DNA of 64,000 nucleotides from Burkholderia pyrrocinia (GTDB lineage Bacteria; Pseudomonadota; Gammaproteobacteria; Burkholderiales; Burkholderiaceae): NCBI RefSeq assembly GCF_022809715.1, contig NZ_CP094460.1, positions 62,001-126,000 of the forward strand, read 5' to 3'. The translations under genes and the position numbers were made by a program. The stretch's first letter is position 1, and each line of letters begins with the position of its first letter. This document shows, one piece after another, positions 25,701 through 35,968 of the stretch. The notes below the pieces were generated by a model. That model was given only the letters and a program-made list of their open reading frames with translations, ran no database searches and was not told where the DNA came from.

Positions 25701-28700
25701 TCAACCTTCCTGTCCGTGATTCGGGGTAGCAGGCTGCTTGCGGGAGGCCCGCCATGCGGAGATACGCTCCTGGATACTCATCACGAACACAAAGAAAACG
25801 GGGACGAAGAAAATGGCCAGCACGGTGGCGGTCACCATGCCGCCGAACACGCCGGTACCGATCGCGTGCTGCGTCTCGGCGCTCGCGCCGGTCGCGATCA
25901 TCAGCGGGACGACGCCGAGGCCGAACGCGAGGGAGGTCATCAGGATCGGGCGCAGGCGCAGCTTCGACGCCTGCACGGCCGCTTCGATCAAGCCCTTGCC
26001 TTCGTCGCGCAACTGCTTCGCGAATTCGACGATCAGGATCGCGTTCTTTGCGGACAGGCCGATCACGGTGATCATCCCGACCTTGAAGAACACGTCGTTC
26101 GGCAATCCGCGCAGCAGCACCGCGCCGATTGCACCGATCAGGCCGAGCGGCACCACCAGCATCACCGACAGCGGAATCGACCAGCTCTCGTACAGCGCGG
26201 CCAGCACCAGGAACACGACGATCATCGACAGCACCATCAGCATCGGCGCCTGCGACGCCGACTGGCGTTCCTGCAGCGACTGCCCGGTCCATTCGACCGC
26301 GAAGCCGGGCGGCAATTGCGCGGCGAGACGCTCCATCTCGGCCATGGCCGCGCCGCTCGACTGGCCGGGTGCGGCACCGCCCGAAATACGCGCGGACGGG
26401 TAGCCCTGGAAGCGCACCATCTGCAGCGGCGTGTCGGTCCAGACCGGGCGGACCATTTCGGACAGCGGGACCATACCGCCGGCCGCGTTGCGCACGTAGA
26501 GCTTCATCACGTTGTCGATCTGCATGCGCGCCGGCGCATCGGCCTGGATGATCACCTGCTGCATGCGGCCCGCGTTCGGGAAGTCGTTCACGTAGGTCGA
26601 GCCCATCGCGGTCGACAGCGTGTCGCTGAGCGTCGTGAACGACACGCCGAGCGCTTGCGCCTTCGCACGATCGATCTCCAGGCGCACGCTCGTGCCGGCC
26701 GGCAGACTGTCCGGATACACGCCCGTCACGATCCTGCTTTGCGCGGCCAGTCCGAGCAGCTTCGCTTCGGCCGCCTTGAGCGCGGCCTCGCCCTGGTTGG
26801 CGCGGTCCTCGAGGCGCATCGTGAAGCCCGAGCTGTTGCCCATTTCGTCGATCGCCGGCGGCAGCAGGCTCATCACCGCACCTTCGGTCGCACCGGCCAT
26901 CGCCTGCTGGGCGAGCATGCTTTCCTCGAGCGTCGACGAGCCGCCGCGGTTCTTCCAGTCCTTGAGCACCGCCCAGTTCAGCGCGGCGTTCGAGCCCTGG
27001 CCGGAGAAGCCGTAGCCCATCACGGAAATGTTCGACTGGATCGCAGCGCGGGAAGCAAGATGCCTCTCCAGCTTCTTGACGACGTCATGCGTGCGCTCGG
27101 TGGTCGCGTCGGCGGGCAGCAGGAAGCTGGTCATGAAGTAGCCCTGGTCCTCGTCGGGCAGGAACGACGACGGCAGGTTCTTGAAGCCGAACACCAGCGC
27201 GCCCGCGATCGCGACGAACAGCAGCATCATGCGACCCGTGCGGCGGACCAGGCGGCCGACGCGCGTCTCGTACCATTTCGTCAGGCGGTCGAAGCGGCGG
27301 TTGAACCAGCCGAAGAAGCCGCGCTTCTCGTGATGACCCGGTTCGAGCGGCTTGAGCATCGTCGCGCACAGGGCCGGCGTGAGCGTCAGCGCGAGCAGCG
27401 CCGAGAACAGGATCGACACGGCCATCGACAGCGTGAACTGCTTGTAGATCACGCTGACCGAGCCGCTCGACATGGCCATCGGAATGAACACGGCGGTCAG
27501 GACGAGCGTGATGCCGACGATGGCGCCCGTGATTTCCTTCATCGCCTTCGACGTCGCTTCCTTCGGCGACAGGCCTTCCTCGGCCATCAGGCGCTCGACG
27601 TTCTCGACGACGACGATCGCGTCGTCGACGATGATGCCGATTGCGAGCACCATGCCGAACATCGTCAGCACGTTGATCGAGAAGCCCGTCATCGCCATGA
27701 TCGTGAACGTGCCGAGCATCGCGACCGGTGCGACGATGGCCGGAATCAGCGTGTAGCGTACGTTTTGCAGGAACAGGTACATCACGAGGAACACGAGCAC
27801 CATCGCCTCGATCAGCGTGTGCAGCACCTTCTCGATCGAGATCTTGACGAACGGCGACGTATCGAACGGAATCGAGTAGGTCATGCCCGACGGCATCGCC
27901 TTGCTCAGTTCGGCCATCCGGGTACGCACGGCATCGGCGGTCTTCACCGCATTCGCGCCCGGCGAGAGCAGCACGCCGGCGAGGGTGGCCGGCTTGCCGT
28001 TCTCGCGGTTCACGAAGCCGTAACCCTGCGAGCCGAGCTCGACGCGAGCGACGTCGCCGAGCACTACCCTGGAGCCGTCCGCGTTCGCGCGCAGTACGAC
28101 GGCCGCGAATTCTTCCGGCGTCGTGAGCTGGCCCTGGACGGTGAGCGGCACGCTCACGCGCTGGCCCGGCAGCGCGGGCGACGCGCCGAGGCTGCCCGGC
28201 GCGATCTGTACGTTCTGCTGGCCGATCGCGGTCGTCAGGTCGCTCATCGACAGGCCGTAGTCGATCAGCTTCTGCGGATTCACCCACACGCGCATCGCGC
28301 GTTCGGAGCCGAACAGCTGCACGCGGCCCACGCCGTCGATCCGGCGCAGCTCCTCGGCCACGCTGCGCGCCATGTAATCGCTGAGCGCGCCTTCGTCGAA
28401 GCGGCCGCTGTCGGAACGCAGGCCGACGAGCATCAGGAAGCCGGACGTCGCGGATTCCACGATCACGCCGTTCTGGCGCACGACCGACGGCAGGCGCGGC
28501 TCGACTGTCTTGAGCTTGTTCTGCACGTCGACCTGCGCCATCGCCGGATCGGTGCCGGGCTTGAACGTCACCGTGATCTGCGCGCTGCCGGACGTGTCGG
28601 CCGACGATTCGAAGTAAAGCAGGTTCTTGACGCCGGACAGTTCGCGTTCGATGAGGCTCAGCACGCCGTCGTTCATCGTCTGCGGCGTGGAGCCGGGGTA

Positions 28701-28844
28701 GGTTGCGGTAATCGTGACGGTCGGCGGCGCGACCGACGGATAGCGCGCGATCGGCAGTTGCGGGATCGCGATCAGCCCCATCAGGATGATGAAGAGGGCG
28801 ATCACCCACGCAAAGACCGGGCGGCGGATAAAGAATTCAGCCAT
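25701..28844 (-). CDS. HAE1-family RND multidrug efflux transporter
   Basis: A 1047-residue RND transporter. It has the expected 12-TM layout with two large periplasmic loops and the proton-relay motif GIIVDDAIVVVENVERLMAEE, plus the C-terminal half (LSAKNAILIVEFAKQL). It begins MAEFFIRRPVFAWVIALF, the usual HAE1 start. It resembles AdeB/MexF-like pumps rather than BpeB, so no Burkholderia symbol is given. It is 20 bp from the adaptor and 4 bp from the outer-membrane factor, in one operon. Substrates cannot be deduced. Confidence 0.95.
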   Translation of the reverse strand: MAEFFIRRPVFAWVIALFIILMGLIAIPQLPIARYPSVAPPTVTITATYPGSTPQTMNDGVLSLIERELSGVKNLLYFESSADTSGSAQITVTFKPGTDPAMAQVDVQNKLKTVEPRLPSVVRQNGVIVESATSGFLMLVGLRSDSGRFDEGALSDYMARSVAEELRRIDGVGRVQLFGSERAMRVWVNPQKLIDYGLSMSDLTTAIGQQNVQIAPGSLGASPALPGQRVSVPLTVQGQLTTPEEFAAVVLRANADGSRVVLGDVARVELGSQGYGFVNRENGKPATLAGVLLSPGANAVKTADAVRTRMAELSKAMPSGMTYSIPFDTSPFVKISIEKVLHTLIEAMVLVFLVMYLFLQNVRYTLIPAIVAPVAMLGTFTIMAMTGFSINVLTMFGMVLAIGIIVDDAIVVVENVERLMAEEGLSPKEATSKAMKEITGAIVGITLVLTAVFIPMAMSSGSVSVIYKQFTLSMAVSILFSALLALTLTPALCATMLKPLEPGHHEKRGFFGWFNRRFDRLTKWYETRVGRLVRRTGRMMLLFVAIAGALVFGFKNLPSSFLPDEDQGYFMTSFLLPADATTERTHDVVKKLERHLASRAAIQSNISVMGYGFSGQGSNAALNWAVLKDWKNRGGSSTLEESMLAQQAMAGATEGAVMSLLPPAIDEMGNSSGFTMRLEDRANQGEAALKAAEAKLLGLAAQSRIVTGVYPDSLPAGTSVRLEIDRAKAQALGVSFTTLSDTLSTAMGSTYVNDFPNAGRMQQVIIQADAPARMQIDNVMKLYVRNAAGGMVPLSEMVRPVWTDTPLQMVRFQGYPSARISGGAAPGQSSGAAMAEMERLAAQLPPGFAVEWTGQSLQERQSASQAPMLMVLSMIVVFLVLAALYESWSIPLSVMLVVPLGLIGAIGAVLLRGLPNDVFFKVGMITVIGLSAKNAILIVEFAKQLRDEGKGLIEAAVQASKLRLRPILMTSLAFGLGVVPLMIATGASAETQHAIGTGVFGGMVTATVLAIFFVPVFFVFVMSIQERISAWRASRKQPATPNHGQEG

Positions 28845-28864
28845 GAAAGGAGGCTCCCTGTGAC

Positions 28865-30022
28865 TCAGTGCGCGGACGCGGTGGCGGCCGCGTCAGGCGA
28901 CTTCCAGTCGGTTGCGGCGGTCGATGCGCCATCGATCAGGCGCTCCATGCCTTCGACGACGATCTTCTGCCCCGCCTGCAGGCCCGACTTGATGCGATAG
29001 CTGCGGTTCGTCAGCTCGCCGACTTCGACGGCCTTCAGATGTGCGGTGCCCTTCGCGTCGAGCACCCAGACCTGCGGTTTGCCGCCGGCGCGCACGATGG
29101 CCTGCTGCGGCACCGTCAGCGCGTTCGCGTAGTGCGCGCGCGGAATGCGGGCGCGCACGTACATGCCCGGCAGCAGTTGGCGCTTCGGGTTGTCGACCAG
29201 CACGCGCACCAGCACGTCGCCGGTGCCCGGGTCGACGTTGATGCCCGAGAACAGCATGCGGCCCTTCACGTCGTAGCGCGTGTCGTCGCCGCGCAGCACG
29301 TCGACCGGCAGGCCGTTGCCCGTGCTTTCCGGCTGCGACGCGAGCGCGCCGCGCAGCGATTCGAGCGACACGGCCGGCTGGCGCACGTCCACGTAGACCT
29401 GGTCGATCTGCTGGATGCGCGCCATCGGCTGGCTGTCGGTGCTGGCGACCAGCGCTCCCTCGGTCACGAGCGCCTGGTCGATGCGGCCGGTGATCGGGGC
29501 TTCCACCGCCGCGAATTTCAGGTCGAGCTGGCGGCGCGCGAGCGTCGCGCGGGCCTGGGCGACGTCGGCGGCCGCCTGGTCGCGCTGCGACACGGCGTCG
29601 TCGTACACCTGGCGGCTGATTGCATCGGCTTCGACGAGCGGCTTGAAGCGCGCCGTCTGCACCTTCGCGCGCTCGAGTGCGGCCTGCGCGCGCTGCAGCG
29701 ACGCCGAGGCCGTATCCATGTCGGCCTTGAACGGCGCCGGATTGATCTGGAACAGCGGCTGGCCCGTACGCACTTCGGTGCCTTGCTCGAACAGCCGGCG
29801 CTGCACGATCCCGCTGACCTGCGGCCGGATCTCGGCGGTCCGCACGGCCGCGACACGGCCCGGCAGGTCTTCGGTCACGTCGAGGCGCGAGGCTGTCAGC
29901 GTCATCGCCGCAACCGGGGTGGCCGGTGCGGCGGCCTGCTGCTCGGAGGGCCCGCAACCCGCCAGCATCGCCGCCACCAGCGCGCATACGGCGCCGTAGC
30001 AGCATCGTTCTTGATTCTTCAT
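28865..30022 (-). CDS. RND periplasmic adaptor (membrane-fusion protein)
   Basis: A 385-residue adaptor with lipoprotein signal (AALVAAMLAGCG type, Cys about 23), barrel-sandwich halves (VSGIVQRRLFEQGTEVRTGQ), an alpha-hairpin (QRAQAALERAKVQTARFKPL), and a beta-barrel. It links the RND pump to the channel. ATG 30022 is preceded by GGAG. It is the first gene of the operon adaptor-pump-channel-regulator-sensor. Confidence 0.92.
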   Translation of the reverse strand: MKNQERCCYGAVCALVAAMLAGCGPSEQQAAAPATPVAAMTLTASRLDVTEDLPGRVAAVRTAEIRPQVSGIVQRRLFEQGTEVRTGQPLFQINPAPFKADMDTASASLQRAQAALERAKVQTARFKPLVEADAISRQVYDDAVSQRDQAAADVAQARATLARRQLDLKFAAVEAPITGRIDQALVTEGALVASTDSQPMARIQQIDQVYVDVRQPAVSLESLRGALASQPESTGNGLPVDVLRGDDTRYDVKGRMLFSGINVDPGTGDVLVRVLVDNPKRQLLPGMYVRARIPRAHYANALTVPQQAIVRAGGKPQVWVLDAKGTAHLKAVEVGELTNRSYRIKSGLQAGQKIVVEGMERLIDGASTAATDWKSPDAAATASAH

Positions 30023-30314
30023 AGCGACTCCAGGAAGCGCAGGCAGCCCACTGCCTGCTTTGACCGGGCGGAGTTTGCGTCGAATAGTTGGCGTCTTTGA
30101 TGCGGAAAGATGGAGATTCGATGGAGCGGGCGAAAGGCGCGGAAATGAAGGTGTCGGCGGGCGTTGCAATGCTCTGGCGAATGGGCGATTGCTGCCGCCT
30201 GGGCGTGGCCGATCGCTATCTGGATCCGGCACTGGCGGCGCGCGATATCGAAGCGGATCTCGGCAGCGGATGGCGCGCCATTTCGCGGGTACGGGAGGTT
30301 CGATCGGCGCCGCG
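30023..30314. other. Promoter region of the efflux operon
   Basis: A 292 bp spacer between the ankB stop and the adaptor start, both on the minus strand. No gene is seen; it most probably contains the operon promoter. Confidence 0.5.
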
Positions 30315-30926
30315 CTACTGTCCGGCACCGGCGCGCCGCAGTGCATCCGCGGCTTCCGTGTTGTCGTGCGTCAGCGCGAGCCGCAGCAGCGACTGGCCGC
30401 GCCGATCGACATGGTTCGGATTCGCGCCGTGCGCGACGAGTAGCGGGATCAGCTCGAAACGATTGAACAGCGTTGCGAACCCCAGCGCGGTTTCGCCGGC
30501 GCCGTTCGTCTGGTCGATCGGGCAACGCGTGTCGAGCAGGCGCCGCGCGATGTCGGGTTCGTTCTTGAAGAGAGCGCCCATCAGCGCGGTGTTGCCGTGG
30601 CGATCGCCGGCGCACGCGTTGGCGCCGGCCGACAGCAGGTAGTCGAGCGCGGCGGGCTGGCCGTCGTAGGACGCGAGTATCACGGCCGTATAGCCGCGGC
30701 TGTCGGTGGCGTCGATCGGATAACCGGCGTCGTGCAATGCACGCAGGATGTCGACGCGTCCGACGCGGGCCGCGTCGAACCAGTCGCCGTCATAACGGCG
30801 CAGCGCGGCGGGATCGGCTTTGGAATACGCCGGTTGGTCTGGAAGTTGCGCGCAGCCGGCGATCGCGGCCAGCGCCAGGGCCGCTGCGGTCGCGCGGATC
30901 GTGCGTGTCAGGCGTTCTGATCGCAT
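30315..30926 (-). CDS. ankB: Ankyrin-repeat lipoprotein AnkB
   Basis: A 203-residue exported protein with a lipobox (ALALAAIAGCAQ, Cys about 25) and about four ankyrin repeats (for example DSRGYTAVILASYDGQPAAL and DRHGNTALMGALFKNEPDIA). It lies 77 bp after katB on the same strand. In Pseudomonas aeruginosa ankB follows katB and its product supports full periplasmic catalase activity; the same job is inferred here. Confidence 0.88.
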   Translation of the reverse strand: MRSERLTRTIRATAAALALAAIAGCAQLPDQPAYSKADPAALRRYDGDWFDAARVGRVDILRALHDAGYPIDATDSRGYTAVILASYDGQPAALDYLLSAGANACAGDRHGNTALMGALFKNEPDIARRLLDTRCPIDQTNGAGETALGFATLFNRFELIPLLVAHGANPNHVDRRGQSLLRLALTHDNTEAADALRRAGAGQ

Positions 30927-31003
30927 GGGGATGTCCTGATGAAGGGGTAAGGTCGACGTGCGCGGCGCAACCCTGCACGTCGACGGCGACCGGAGTCGCG
31001 GGA

Positions 31004-32539
31004 TCAGTCCTCGTTCAGCTTCGCCGCGAGCGACTGCACCTGCTGAACGTTCGCGTGAACGGCTTGCGCGAGACGCGTGCCGTAGTCGGCGTCGGCCTTG
31101 TAGAAGTACGACAGCATCGCGTACTGGTTGCGCGCGTTCGTCACCTTGCCGAGATCGCCGGACAGCGCGGTGATCAGGTCATCCTTGTCCTGCTGCGACA
31201 GGCCGCGGTAGTACTCGCCCGCCTGACGGAACAGCAGCTTCTTGCGGATCGCTTCCTGCTGCGTCGTTCCGGCGAGCGTCGTGCGTACGGACTTGTACTG
31301 CGGATCCTGCGCGAGCTCGTGCAGCGTCGACGGTTCGTAGTTCACCTCGCCCTTGCGGTCGCCGGCGTTCATCTTGCCGTCCTGGTTGTTGTTGACCACC
31401 GGTACGGCGGGCCGGTTGATCGGCAGGTCCATGTAGTTCGAGCCGAGCCGGTACAGCTGCGTGTCGGCGTACGCGAACAGGCGATCCTGCAACATCCGGT
31501 CTTCGGACGGCTCGATGCCCGGCACGAGCCGCGACGGCGCAAACGCCGATTCCTCGGTCGACTGGAAGTAGTTGTCGGGCACGCGGTTCAGCGTCATCGT
31601 GCCGATCTTGCGTTCAGGGACGCCGGTCCAGACCTTCGTGTCGTCCAGCGCATCGAAGTCGAAGCGGTTCAGGTCCTTCGGCGTGAGCACCTGCACGTAC
31701 AGATCCCACTTCGGGTAGTCGCCTTGCTTCAGCGCGCCGTACAGGTCGTTCGTCATCATGTTCCAGTCGCGCCCGATCGACGCGGCGATGTCCTGCGGAC
31801 GCAGGCCGTGCACGCCTTGCTGGCTTTTCCAGTGGAACTTCACGTAGTGCACGTCGCCGTGCGCATTGACGAACTTGAACGCATGCACGGCAAAGCCGTC
31901 CATGTGGCGATACGAATCGGGCATGCCGGCATTCGTGTACAGCATCGTCAGCATGTGCGTCGCTTCGGGCGTGTTCGCGAAGAAGTCGAATGCGAGGTTC
32001 GGATCCTGCACGCCGGTTACGGCGCTCGGCTTGTTCGCGTGAACGAAGTCGGGGAACTTGATGCCGTCGCGAATGAAGAACACGGGCCAGTTGATGCCGA
32101 CCATGTCCCAGTTGCCCTGCTGCGTATAGAACTTTACCGCGAAGCCGCGCGGGTCGCGCGCCTGTTCGGGCGAGCCGCGGGAGCCCATCACGGTGGAGAA
32201 CCGCACGAATACCGGCGTGCGGGTGCCAGGCGTGAAGACCTTCGCTTTCGTCAGGTCCGAGATGTCGGCGGTCGGCACGAACTCGCCGAATGCGCCGGTG
32301 CCGCGCGCATGCACGACACGTTCCGGAATGCGCTCGCGATCGAAGCGCTGCAGTTTTTCGATGAGCGCGGAGTCCTGCAGGAGCACGGGGCCGGCAGGGC
32401 CGGCCGTCTGCGAATTCTGGTTGTCGCCGACGGGCGCGCCCGAGTCCCGGGTGAGTTCGGCGGCGTACGGAGACGCGGAGAACGCAACGCAGATTGCGGC
32501 GACTGCGTGTCTCAGCACGCGATGGGAGGATGAGGACAT
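31004..32539 (-). CDS. katB: Periplasmic monofunctional haem catalase KatB
   Basis: A 511-residue catalase with an N-terminal signal peptide (AVAAICVAFSASPYAAE). The distal His is in VVHARG; the distal region FFIRDGIKFPDF and the haem-proximal tyrosine in LFAYADTQLYRLG are present. The export signal and downstream ankB place it in the KatB clade. It breaks down hydrogen peroxide in the periplasm. No OxyR site was searched for with certainty. Confidence 0.93.
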   Translation of the reverse strand: MSSSSHRVLRHAVAAICVAFSASPYAAELTRDSGAPVGDNQNSQTAGPAGPVLLQDSALIEKLQRFDRERIPERVVHARGTGAFGEFVPTADISDLTKAKVFTPGTRTPVFVRFSTVMGSRGSPEQARDPRGFAVKFYTQQGNWDMVGINWPVFFIRDGIKFPDFVHANKPSAVTGVQDPNLAFDFFANTPEATHMLTMLYTNAGMPDSYRHMDGFAVHAFKFVNAHGDVHYVKFHWKSQQGVHGLRPQDIAASIGRDWNMMTNDLYGALKQGDYPKWDLYVQVLTPKDLNRFDFDALDDTKVWTGVPERKIGTMTLNRVPDNYFQSTEESAFAPSRLVPGIEPSEDRMLQDRLFAYADTQLYRLGSNYMDLPINRPAVPVVNNNQDGKMNAGDRKGEVNYEPSTLHELAQDPQYKSVRTTLAGTTQQEAIRKKLLFRQAGEYYRGLSQQDKDDLITALSGDLGKVTNARNQYAMLSYFYKADADYGTRLAQAVHANVQQVQSLAAKLNED

Positions 32540-32760
32540 GACGATGGAACTCCTTGAATCCGATCGGTGGTGGGGAAACCGACTGAATTAGAAGAGATCG
32601 TCAGACGATTGGCTAATTGATATTGGATATGTTTTCGATAGCCGCGGCGTCGGTGCGGGGCGGGCCCGGTCGTTGCGGAAGAAACGAATAGTGTTGTGCG
32701 CGCAATGCGTTATTGCGCGGCGAATGATGCCGCGGTCGTGCATGTATCGCGCAGGCATCG

Positions 32761-33109
32761 TCAACCCGCGCCCGCCTGCCGTCCGAGCCCGAGGCTCTTC
32801 TGCAGCGACACGTAATCCTCGATCGGTTCGGCTTGCCCGGCAATCACGTTCTGCTGCGCGGATAGCGCTCCGCGTTGCGTATCGAGCAGGTCGATCATCG
32901 ACGCGGCGCCCGCGCGATAGCGTTCGTCCATCAGCGAGCGGGAATGCACGGCCGATGTTTGCACCATGGTGAGCGTAACGACGTCGGTGCCCATAGCGCT
33001 GCAGTGCGGTGTTCGCATCCTGCAGCGCGCCGAGCACCGCCTTCTGGTAATTCACTTTCGCTTCGTCGCGCGACGAAGCCCGCCGCGTGTTGACCGCCGC
33101 GCGCCGTTA
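32761..33109 (-). pseudogene. Remnant of an outer-membrane efflux factor (C-terminus)
   Basis: Two neighbouring minus-strand frames join into a NodT/OprM-type C-terminus. Frame one reads SSRDEAKVNYQKAVLGALQD then ANTALQRYG. After a frame change near 33000, frame two reads TDVVTLTMVQTSA, then RYRAGAASMIDLLDTQR and VSLQKSLGLG, ending at 32761. The N-terminal about 350 residues are absent. The gene is thus frameshifted and 5'-deleted. It lies between katB and the MscS channel. Confidence 0.75.
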
Positions 33110-33120
33110 GCCGCTGCCGG

Positions 33121-35601
33121 TCAGCTCGGCTTGCGCTCCGGTTCGCCGGCCGACGGCGGCCGGGCCGCCGTTGCGGCGGCATTGCCGTTGCGGGTGTTGC
33201 TGCCGCTTTCGCCTTCGTCCTCGCTTTCGCCGTTGCCTTCCGGCCGCGATCCATCGGCGTACGCAACGAGGCTGCGTTGCGGATTGGCGATCCGGATGCC
33301 GCGTTCGCGGAACGTCTCCGCGATCCGCCGGTTGAATTCACGCTGCACGCTCCAGCGCGTCGAGTCCGTGCACTGCATCTGCCCCGCGAGCGCAACGGCC
33401 GCGCCGTCGACCTGGTCGATGCCCCAGTAGCTGAAGTCGGACAGGATGCCGTCTTGGTACTTCGGATCGTCGCGCAATGCGGTGCCGATCTCCTTGAGCG
33501 TCGCGATCGCGCGATCGATGTCCTCGCCGTACGCGATGCTGACCTTGACGGCCGCGTTGCCGAGCCCGCGATTCGTATTGTTGACGGTCGTCACCGAGCT
33601 GAACGGAATCGTGTACAGCGACCCGTCGCCCGCGCGCAGCCGCACGGTGCGGATCGACAGGTATTCGACCGTGCCCGACACGCCGGCGAGCGTGACCCAG
33701 TCGCCGACCTGCATCGCGTTTTCCATCAGCAGGAAGATGCCGGTGATGAAATCCTGCACGAGCTTCTGCGAGCCGAAGCCGAGCGCGACGCCGAAGATGC
33801 TGGCGCCGGCCAGCAGCGGGCCGACGTTTACGCCGAGTTCGCTGAGGCCCGTCAGCACGACGACCAGCGCGATCATCACGAACAGCAGCGAGCGCAGCAT
33901 CGGCAGCAGCGTGCGCAGCCGCGCCGCGCGCACGAGATTGCCTTCGCGGGTCCAGCGCTGCAGACGGCGCTCGATCGCGATGTTCGCGGCTTCCCATACG
34001 ACGAGCGCGACGATGGCCGCGATCGCGATCGTCACCAGCGCCGACGCGAGCCGATGGCCGATCGTGCCGGTCTCGAACGCGCGGAAGATCGGCACGCCCC
34101 AGATCTGCAACAACAGCACGACCGTCACGATGCCGAGCGCGCCCGATACGATCCGGCGCAGCAGCGGGTAGTAGCGGTACGCGTGCAGATGGACGAGCGT
34201 GCGGTCTTCGTCGCGGCGCTGGAACAGCCGCGCGAGCGCGCCGAACACGACGATCGACACGATCCGCATGCCGATCATCGCGGCGATCGAACGGCCGCCG
34301 AGCGTGATCAGCACGCGGTAGCCGTTGTGGACGTCGAGCGCCCACACGAACCACAGCGCCATCACGATGAATACCGACACGGGCGCCCAGGCGTCCGCGA
34401 GCGCGTTGCCGATTACCGCGAAGGTCGGCCGGTCCGCGCCGGCTGCACGGATCCGCGCGGCGACCGGCCGGCGGCACTGCAGGATCAGCGCCGCGATCAT
34501 CACGTGCCCGACGAGCGCGACCGCTTTCAGCAGCGCGACGTGACCGGCCTCGCTGAGGCCGATGTTCGCGGCGATCTCGACCGCGGCCGTGCACACGCCG
34601 ACCACGATCACGATCCGCGCGATCGAGCGTTGCGCGAAGTCGGCCCATGCATCGCTGATGTGCAGCAGCCGCAATTGCCGCGCATCGGGCTGGAAGAACA
34701 GCCGGCTGACGATCGTGACGAGCCGTCCGATCACGTAGATGTCGATCAGCGATTCGAGCGCGGATTCGATCGGCGTGCCTGCGTCGCCGATCATCGACAT
34801 CGTCAGGCTCGCGACGCCGACGAATACGAGCAGTGGCACCGCGCGCAGCGCGAGGCTGACGAGCGCGCGCGGCATCCGGTGCAGCAGCGTGGTGTGGCGC
34901 TGCGCGTCGCCGCGACCTTGCGATGATGTGGGTGCGGTGTCGGGAGCGTGGGCGGCGTCGGGCGGAGCGGATGATTCCGGCGGCGGCGCGTTGTCGTCGT
35001 CGGACGTGACGGCATCGGGCGCGGTGCCGTGCGCCGAGTCGGCGCGCCGTGCGGCCAGCGCGGCCAGCGCGCGCCGCAGCAGCCGCTTCGCGAACCATTC
35101 GAACAGGAACGCGGGCACGAGCACGGCGACGATGATCCAGATCGCGCGAGAGAGATCGGCGCGCCCGTCGGCGCGCACCAGCTTGTCATGCCACCAGCTT
35201 CCGACCGAGCCGACATCGAGCAGCGAGCGCAGCGATTCCTTCAGCGCGCTGCCGATTTCGGTGGTCCAGCGCGCGCCCTGGCGGACGAGCATCGACGCGA
35301 GCCCGTTCGACGTGAGCGCGGCAGGCGCGGCGGCAGCCGACGCGCCGCTGGCCGCAGCCGCTTCGCTTGCCGTGACCGCGGGCGCGCTCAATGCGCCGAC
35401 GGCCGCGATCGCACGCAGCGTCGTTTCGACCTGGGCGCGATCGCGCGGGTTTTCGAGCACGTCGAGTGCCTGCCGGGCCTGTTGCGGCGTCAGCGCGGGC
35501 GCAGTGCCGGAAGCGGCCGACGCGGCGGCCGGTGCGGGAGCGGCCGCATGCGCGGCCGAGACGACGGCGGCAAGTAGCCAGCCGAGGAGGAAATGTCGCA
35601 T
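33121..35601 (-). CDS. MscS-family mechanosensitive channel (YbiO-like, large)
   Basis: An 826-residue MscS-superfamily protein: signal peptide (start ATG 35601, GWLLAAVVSAAHAA), a periplasmic region of about 150 residues, a dozen or so TM segments, then the pore/beta domain (GASIFGVALGFGSQKLVQDF, then TGIFLLMENAMQVGDWVTL) and the alpha-beta C-terminal domain. This architecture matches YbiO/YjeP-type channels, so it probably relieves osmotic down-shock. A poorly conserved acidic-to-Gly/Asn tail ends it. The start is inferred from the signal peptide because the ribosome-binding site is weak. Confidence 0.88.
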   Translation of the reverse strand: MRHFLLGWLLAAVVSAAHAAAPAPAAASAASGTAPALTPQQARQALDVLENPRDRAQVETTLRAIAAVGALSAPAVTASEAAAASGASAAAAPAALTSNGLASMLVRQGARWTTEIGSALKESLRSLLDVGSVGSWWHDKLVRADGRADLSRAIWIIVAVLVPAFLFEWFAKRLLRRALAALAARRADSAHGTAPDAVTSDDDNAPPPESSAPPDAAHAPDTAPTSSQGRGDAQRHTTLLHRMPRALVSLALRAVPLLVFVGVASLTMSMIGDAGTPIESALESLIDIYVIGRLVTIVSRLFFQPDARQLRLLHISDAWADFAQRSIARIVIVVGVCTAAVEIAANIGLSEAGHVALLKAVALVGHVMIAALILQCRRPVAARIRAAGADRPTFAVIGNALADAWAPVSVFIVMALWFVWALDVHNGYRVLITLGGRSIAAMIGMRIVSIVVFGALARLFQRRDEDRTLVHLHAYRYYPLLRRIVSGALGIVTVVLLLQIWGVPIFRAFETGTIGHRLASALVTIAIAAIVALVVWEAANIAIERRLQRWTREGNLVRAARLRTLLPMLRSLLFVMIALVVVLTGLSELGVNVGPLLAGASIFGVALGFGSQKLVQDFITGIFLLMENAMQVGDWVTLAGVSGTVEYLSIRTVRLRAGDGSLYTIPFSSVTTVNNTNRGLGNAAVKVSIAYGEDIDRAIATLKEIGTALRDDPKYQDGILSDFSYWGIDQVDGAAVALAGQMQCTDSTRWSVQREFNRRIAETFRERGIRIANPQRSLVAYADGSRPEGNGESEDEGESGSNTRNGNAAATAARPPSAGEPERKPS

Positions 35602-35968
35602 GGGTAGGCATGCGGGCGCGCATCGGCGCGCGGCCCGCGGAGCTGAACGATGGACGGAAGTTAACATGATCGCGATCGGAACCGAATAGTTCCATCGACG
35701 AATATTCAAATCGGGCATGCGCGAGGCGGCGCGGGCGTTTGCGGCTTGTTCGTGCCTGTAGACAGTCCGATATGCGGACACGTCCTTTTTATCGAATCGT
35801 AAGCGTCCTGTAACACGTGCTTGTTGGTGCCCCGGCGTGCAGATGTGGACCGGGAACGGTTTTTGAACGTGAATGGTGCGTCGTTACGCGAGCGTTCGCC
35901 CGATCGTGAACAAACGACGATCATCGCGACACGCACGTCGCATCTGATGGTTTCGTATTCCTGAAGAA
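35602..35968. other. Intergenic stretch, no gene seen
   Basis: About 370 bp between the MscS start and the luciferase-like gene's stop. It contains a small hairpin GTCCG-ATATG-CGGAC near 35765; otherwise nothing is recognisable. Confidence 0.4.

Noticed and set aside
25623..29000. Very long plus-strand frame (over 1100 codons)
   Set aside because: Arg/His/Glu-rich shadow of the RND transporter on the opposite strand, caused by high GC.
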